DNA from: Lutraria lutraria
Taxonomy: Eukaryota; Mollusca; Bivalvia; Venerida; Mactridae
Length of the DNA stretch: 64,000 nt
NCBI GenBank assembly: GCA_964023205.1
Contig: OZ026847.1
Span: 2,168,819 to 2,232,818 of the forward strand
Direction of reading: 5' to 3'
Below, one piece after another: positions 57,963 to 64,000 of this stretch. A program made the position numbers and the translations under genes. Each line of letters begins with the position of its first letter. The first letter of the stretch is position 1. Below the pieces are notes generated by a model. That model did not search any database. It was not told the DNA's origin and worked only from the letters and a program-made list of their open reading frames with translations.

Positions 57963-59752
57963 GCATCATACAGGCATCATACAGGCATCATACAGACATC
58001 ATACAGGCATCATACAGACATCATACAGGCATCATACAGACATCATACAGGCATCATACAGACATCATACATACATCATACATACATCATACATACATCA
58101 TACATACATCATACAGGCATCATACATACATCATACATACATCATACATACATCATACATACATACATCATACAGGCATCATACATACATCATACATACA
58201 TCATACATACATCAAACATACATCATACAGGCATCATACATACATCATACATACATCATACATACATCATACATACATCATACAGGCATCATACATACAT
58301 CATACAGGCATCATACATACATCATACAGGTATCATACATACATCATACATACATCATACAGACATCATACAGGCATCATACATACATCATACATACATC
58401 ATACATACATCATACAGGCATCATACAGGCATCATACAGGCATCATACAGGCATCATACAGGCATCATACATACATCATACATACATCATACATACATCA
58501 AACAGGCATCATACAGGCATCATACAGGCATCATACAGGCATCATACATACATCATACATACATCATACAGGCATCATACATACATCATACAGGCATCAT
58601 ACAGGCATCATACATACATCATACATACATCATACAGGCATCATACATACATCATATAGACATCATACAGACATCATACATACATCATACAGGCATCATA
58701 CATACATCATACATACATCATACAGGCATCATACAGACATCATACAGACATCATACATACATCATACAGGCATCATACATACATCATACAGGCATCATAC
58801 ATACATCATACATACATCATACATACATCATACAGGCATCATACATACATCATACATACATCATACATACATCATACATACATCATACAGACATCATATA
58901 GACATCATACAGACATCATACAGGCATCATACAGGCATCATACAGGCATCATACATACATCATACAGACATCATACAGACATCATACAGACATCATACAG
59001 GCATCATACAGGCATCATACATACATCATACAGGCATCATACAGGCATCATACAGACATCATACAGACATCATACATTCATCATACAGGCATCATACATA
59101 CATCATACATACATCATACATACATCATACAGGCATCATACAGACATCATACAGGCATCATACAGACATCATACATACATCATACATACATCATACAGAC
59201 ATCATACACACATCATACAGAGACATCATACAGGCATCATACAGGCATCATACAGACATCATACATACATCATACATACATCATACATACATCATACATA
59301 CATCATACAGACATCATACAGGCATCATACAGACATCATACAGACATCATACATACATCATACAGACATCATACAGACATCATACATACATCATACAGGC
59401 ATCATACAGACATCATACAGACATCATACATACATCATACAGGCATCATACAGACATCATACATACATCATACAGACAGCATACAGGCATCATACAGGCA
59501 TCATACAGGCATCATACAGGCATCATACATACATCATACAGACATCATACAGGCATCATACAGGCATCAATCATACATCATACAGGCATCATACAGGCAT
59601 CATACATACATCATACAGGCATCATACATACATCATACAGACATCATACATACATCATACATACATCATACATACATCATACATACATCATACATACATC
59701 ATACAGGCATCATACAGGCATCATACAGACATCATACAGGCATCATACAGGC
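57963..59752. repeat. 11-bp satellite, about 160 units
   Basis: The unit is CATCATACAxx in three main forms ending GG, GA or TA. Rare indels (an extra CATA near 58155, an irregular ACAGAGACATC near 59218, AATCATACATC near 59570) break the phase. A long open frame coding for an 11-residue repeat (57942-58901) follows from the absence of stops and is not a gene. Confidence 0.96.
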
Positions 59753-59935
59753 TTTTAATGTGTCTGACATTTATGACATTTTCCTTTTCTGAAGCAATTT
59801 AAGGTAGCAAGAAAAGACACAGATAACTCGCCCATTAGTGTATTAGGAATAATGTCTCCTTCAATTAATTGCTAGCTAATATTCTTATCTAATTTTTGTC
59901 TACCTATCTACAAAATGGAAGCAAATTACAAAACT

Positions 59936-60090
59936 TCTCATGGAAACTGAACTTACATACTAGATATGCACTGCAACATTGGACGGGAACTAGTTTAACA
60001 ATTGCATTGCGGATGCATAAAACTTAGAACTTCATAGACGCCAAGCGAGTGACCTCTATGGGAAGCTTAATCATCGTTTAGTTTCCAAAA
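59936..60090 (+). repeat. Dispersed repeat of unknown family, copy 2
   Basis: CTCATGGAAACTGAACTTAC, CACTGCAACAT, GGACGGGAACTAGTTTAAC, AATTGCATTGCGGATG, CTATGGGAAGCTTAATC and GTTTAGTTTCCAAA match 38672-38800. This copy keeps an extra segment (ACTTAGAACTTCATAGACGC) before CTATGG. Confidence 0.7.
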
Positions 60091-61763
60091 CTGAGTTAAA
60101 ATATTCTCGACCGTCGACTTTGTAATTGTATATACCAGATATATATTTTTGTTTCCACATAAGAATTCAATTTTAAGTTATAATGATTTAACTGTTGCTG
60201 ATGCTTACGTTATTTGCGTACCGATACAACGAGCCGAATTTCAAAATGCCAACCTTGTATTTTACTGCACTGGAAGAAACTTATTGAACATGCATAGTTG
60301 ACTAACAAAGTGAACTTTTTATATATTTTATCCAGTATTTACACCGAATACCTGGTTTGTTTATGTGTGTATTTCGATTGTAAGTATGGTAAAACATAAG
60401 AATGTATTATTTTATTTGGGTTCATTTTACAAGGTGAACGTTCAGAAATTCGACACTGTGTATATGTTACTAATGCCGAGCACACGACTATGTTATAATT
60501 GATTGGTAATGAAAATTCCAGCATATTAATCCGCACGCCATTCAGTCGTTGTTCCATGGAAATATAATCCGACACCAAATATAAGCATCATTTCAGCATT
60601 TCATCGCTAAGATTAAATTCTGCAGAATGGCTACCCCAGTGATTTAATAGTACAATTAGGAATTAATCTCGCCGCAAAGCGGAAATGGAAGATTTTAATA
60701 GCGTGTTCTGGCGTGGTTTGCAAAAAGGAAAATCATGCCTGGAAATTTAAGATTACTTATTCCAATTAGTCCGTATCAAACATCCATGCAATATTAATAA
60801 TGTAGAGTAAAAACTTGGAGCTTTTAATGCTTTTTTAGAAAACATGAGATCTGAGCTGCTTTGTTTGTGACATGCAACAGATCAGACACATGCCACAAAC
60901 ATTGCATTAAAACCAACATAATACCGTCGACTTTCAAGTTAGTGGCTAGTATCGTTGAATCCATTTGTTACAATTATCAATCCGTCAACACTGCTACCGA
61001 CTCGGAACTGCTATTAGCTTAATGCACAAAAGGCATAAAAGAAGTCGGATAAACTGATTTCCCAAATGAAATTGAGTTTTCATTCAAATACATTTGTTCG
61101 AGTATTTCTTTTCTTGGAATTGAAATAGTATTGCACTGTGTGTTATTTTGGCAGCGTCTTAATTAAGAGCATTAATCTGCCAACAAATATTGTTTAAATT
61201 CTCACTTACACTGCAATATGTCATTTAATTTACATTATGATCGCTTCATATCACATTTCATCGCCGTATCTTTTATAGAAAGAACTCATGATTTCTCCAG
61301 GAGTATCTTCGTATACAATTTTCATAATTTTCACGTAGTTAACACACATTAAGGAAAGCGATACAACCAACACCACTTGAGCACGGATTTCACGAAGCAA
61401 CAGTTAGGTCATCATCGACATATTAGCGGAATTTCCAAAACTTAAGACCACGTCGAACAAGCAAACGGAGATGAGCAAAACTAACCACCCCGACACTGAG
61501 ATGATAACACTGAAGCAACCAAAAACTACACTGCTTAACTGTTATGATCGGTCACTTAGACTTTTGGGTATTTTGAAAATACACGACACTAAAAATGTTT
61601 ATTTTTATTTCTTCGAATTTAACGCGATTTTCAACATTATTTCAGTTATATCGTGGCGAGCAGCTATCCTTACCAACTTCCCTGGGCTTCGTTTAGGCCT
61701 TAACCAGTACTAGCCACATTTTGTCCGCAAGCTATTGCCGAGCCACACCGCATAATTCAGTAT
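60091..61763. other. No gene; possible regulatory patches
   Basis: 60590-60790 (CAATTAGGAATTAATC, ATTTTAATAGCG) and 61135-61210 (GCGTCTTAATTAAGAGCATT, CTGCCAACAAATATTGTTT) are richer in homeodomain-type TAAT and forkhead-type words than average. This is weak evidence given the AT-rich background. Confidence 0.25.
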
Positions 61764-61852
61764 GAGCCTCGCCCGAGGTTCGAACTTCGAACTCACAACA
61801 TCTTGATCAGTAGACCTACGCTCTAACCACTGAGCTAACCGGGCGGGCTTTA
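61764..61852 (-). mobile_element. tRNA-derived SINE (family A), copy 3
   Basis: On the minus strand: GCCCGGTTAGCTCAGTGGTT (A-box), GAGCGTAGGTCTACTGATC, GTTGTGAGTTCGAAGTTCG (B-box region with a small GTTCGAA duplication), CCTCGGGCGAGGCTC. It matches 27768 closely. Confidence 0.82.
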
Positions 61853-62987
61853 AAATATATATAAGTCAGTCTAAGATTTATCTTGTACGAAATATGAAAT
61901 GCAATAATATTCTTGTGGATAGTTGGAGTTAGATTTGCTTGTGAAGCCTCTATAATATTATGGAATCCAAGTCGAGAAGAATTGTTTTAAAGATCATGAT
62001 TAGTTAATTGCTACGGAAAATATGTACGTCATTTAATAAATAGCGAGACTTTGCTAATAACTTAAAATGTATATTAGATTCCCTTACGCCTCTATGTTCC
62101 TTCAATGAAACATCATTGCTTTTGAATAGCCGATTTTCTGCTTTAATTCCTTTTGCTAGGCAACCGTCGCTGAGGAGTTATACCTAATTTGACAATGTCT
62201 TGTATACATGTGTCTTTGAAGCCCTTTTGGAACATTCGCGTATTTTGCGCCTGGCAGAGTAAACTATACCGATTAGTATTATGAATATGTGTCCTAGGTT
62301 AATATTCGCATTTGTTTACAGTAAACATTACAAACAGAAACATTTTTTACAATCACCAATTCGAAGAAATTCTTCTTTTTCGCGATAGTTCGGCCAGCAA
62401 ATATACTGACCGTTGTTATATCGATACCATTCACTGTCGCTTCCAGTTCACCTTCCTATACAAAGTGATTACATTGTGTCATTTATAAGTATCCAAAATA
62501 AATTATCTGTTATCCCGCAAGTTAGAAAATATTATGTTTATTAATTCCATAGCTTCCTATGATACTGTCATTATATGTCGGTTACGAAATGAATTTGTTT
62601 TGACCGTCTGATTCATCTTCTAATTCATGATAATTCTATTAAGATAATGGTTGAGTAACGGCGTTACGTGTATATTATACTGACTAGATTATGATGTATT
62701 GCTCAACATTTAGAATCTCCTTCTATCTTAATTTAGGTCAGAGATGTAGAAAATTGTCTGTCATTAACCGAAGAAATATGCTATCAAGAAATTTGAATAA
62801 TGCACAATATAATTTCTAACCCGAAGATATTTAAGTACATTACCTAACGATAAGGCATGCTTGCCCGCTTCAGTCAGTAAAGAAATCGTTAGTTTTACGA
62901 CAATTGGGCTGTAGATTGAAAAACTGGCCTCGGCACATGTTTAGATGAACTTAACGCGTCAATGGCTTTATTCTTCCATGGCTGATT
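61853..62987. other. No recognisable feature
   Basis: AT-rich DNA. Confidence 0.45.
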
Positions 62988-63045
62988 CAGGGCGCGGTCC
63001 AGTTGTTAAATCGCTGGACTTACAGCCCAATGGTCGATGTTATCG
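62988..63045 (+). mobile_element. SINE head fragment
   Basis: GGCGCGGTCCAGTTGTTAAA (A-box region) and TCGCTGGACTTACAGCCC resemble the start of the family B copy at 45341 (GCTCTGGACTTATATCCC). The B-box is degraded. Confidence 0.5.
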
Positions 63046-64000
63046 TACTCTAAATGTAGTTATTATTTTGAAACGAAAAAATCAATAAAATATAATATTT
63101 AAATGTCAAACATCACAAAGTCGTTCTTCACGATTCAACATTTTCGAAAACAATAATGAAATTATCAAATTCAGTAGTTCTTTGTTTTAGAATATTTAAT
63201 TGTTTTGCGAACTATGATGCATTCCAAAAACATATACCAAACATGTTTTCGTAAATTTTGGCAAACGTCTAAAAATGCAAGTTTTTTTCGCAGATTTCAT
63301 TTTCTTAACTTAAAACAAAAATACATGATGATGATATAATAATAAATAGTACATTATTTTATTCACATTCTGTCTGCTCTGTCATTTGTACATCCGTTCA
63401 ATAGATGGAAATATGCTTATTCAGCATCTCTCACAAAAATATATATATTCAAATATAGAAACTGTAATGAGCTTCGCTTGCAAAGGAAATGAGATAGCTG
63501 GATGAATGTAATGTATTTGTTTAACAGCTATTAATCTCTACATAGAAGATCCGAGCACAAAAAAGTAGCATGCAATATTCTCCTTTTACATCAGTATCTG
63601 ATTAGAGGATTAATGTTTTATATCAAAGACAGAGTCGTAATACGCTATATATTGCCAATTTGCTGACATAAACTAATAAAGATGTCCTAAAAGTACATAC
63701 ACTTTTAACATTTGGTCAGATCATTTGGCCGTTTTATTAATACTTTCTATAAAATAAAAGGTATTAGCGCGTAATAATTACGGTCGCTACATTGATACTA
63801 GGCACGAAATATTACCTTTGTTATGCCATGATTTTGATCCCAGCTTTTGTTAGTCGAAATCATAGCATCCCAATGTATTGCAAAGTGTGAATACTGTTTA
63901 TTTCCTTTTAGCGGGGTAAATAACGAAAAAATAGTGCAAATTGTCATACAAGCATCAAATTTTGCACACATGTTGGGAATGATATGTAGAAACGATTTAG
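63046..64000. other. No recognisable feature
   Basis: AT-rich DNA to the end of the window. Confidence 0.45.

Noticed and set aside
57942..58901. 319-codon frame of an 11-residue histidine/isoleucine/tyrosine-rich repeat
   Set aside because: It is a translation of the 11-bp satellite. The array continues unchanged after the frame ends, and indels break the frame.

Overview
The window looks like an intron-free, gene-poor stretch of an invertebrate nuclear genome, most probably a bivalve mollusc. The reasons are an AT-rich background with scattered long C or G runs, many tRNA-headed SINE copies, pearl-like (Helitron/Helentron-type) elements with tandem 145- and 161-bp cores and an ACAG/ACGG microsatellite, and DNA transposons of the PIF/Harbinger and pogo/Tigger groups. 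No rRNA gene, intact tRNA gene or convincing host protein-coding exon was found, so no species call is made. Identification of families is from memory of their motifs, not from a search.

Layout. 0-4 kb: a short TA-flanked MITE, a 39-bp tandem array, several SINE fragments and a 756-bp array of exactly 42 units of 18 bp that starts at a SINE tail. 4-12 kb: mostly featureless AT-rich DNA with small arrays (16 bp, 31 bp) and one MITE. 12.2-13.6 kb: a CpG-rich PIF/Harbinger derivative whose remaining reading frame joins the N-terminal and C-terminal ends of a transposase and lacks the catalytic core. 13.6-20.7 kb: SINEs, two TIR elements built of TATCGCGATA-like sequence, and an array of 11 perfect 26-bp units. 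20.9-23.5 kb: an indel-free 62-bp satellite of 42.3 units with a two-state CpG/TpG-type site. 27-29.6 kb: MITE, SINE and a pearl-like element split by a 530-bp MITE with a clear 9-bp target duplication. 33.0-34.2 kb: a large inverted repeat with two 251-bp arms, about 97% identical. 35-50 kb: palindromic TIR elements, SINE copies and long stretches with nothing recognisable. 51.4-54.8 kb: a pearl-like element carrying inside it a pogo/Tigger transposon with an almost complete transposase (psq-type HTH, DD35D catalytic triad, C-terminal PHD finger) broken by one stop and one frameshift. 57.2-59.8 kb: a 58-bp array and a 1.8-kb array of 11-bp units. 60-64 kb: mostly unannotated, with two SINE heads.

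How the parts relate. The only protein-coding information visible belongs to DNA transposons, and both transposase genes are inactive. The small TIR elements and SINEs would depend on enzymes encoded elsewhere. Several tandem arrays begin exactly at the edge of a mobile element (the 18-bp array at a SINE tail, the 28-bp array at a MITE end), and nesting gives a relative order of events at 28 kb and at 52 kb.
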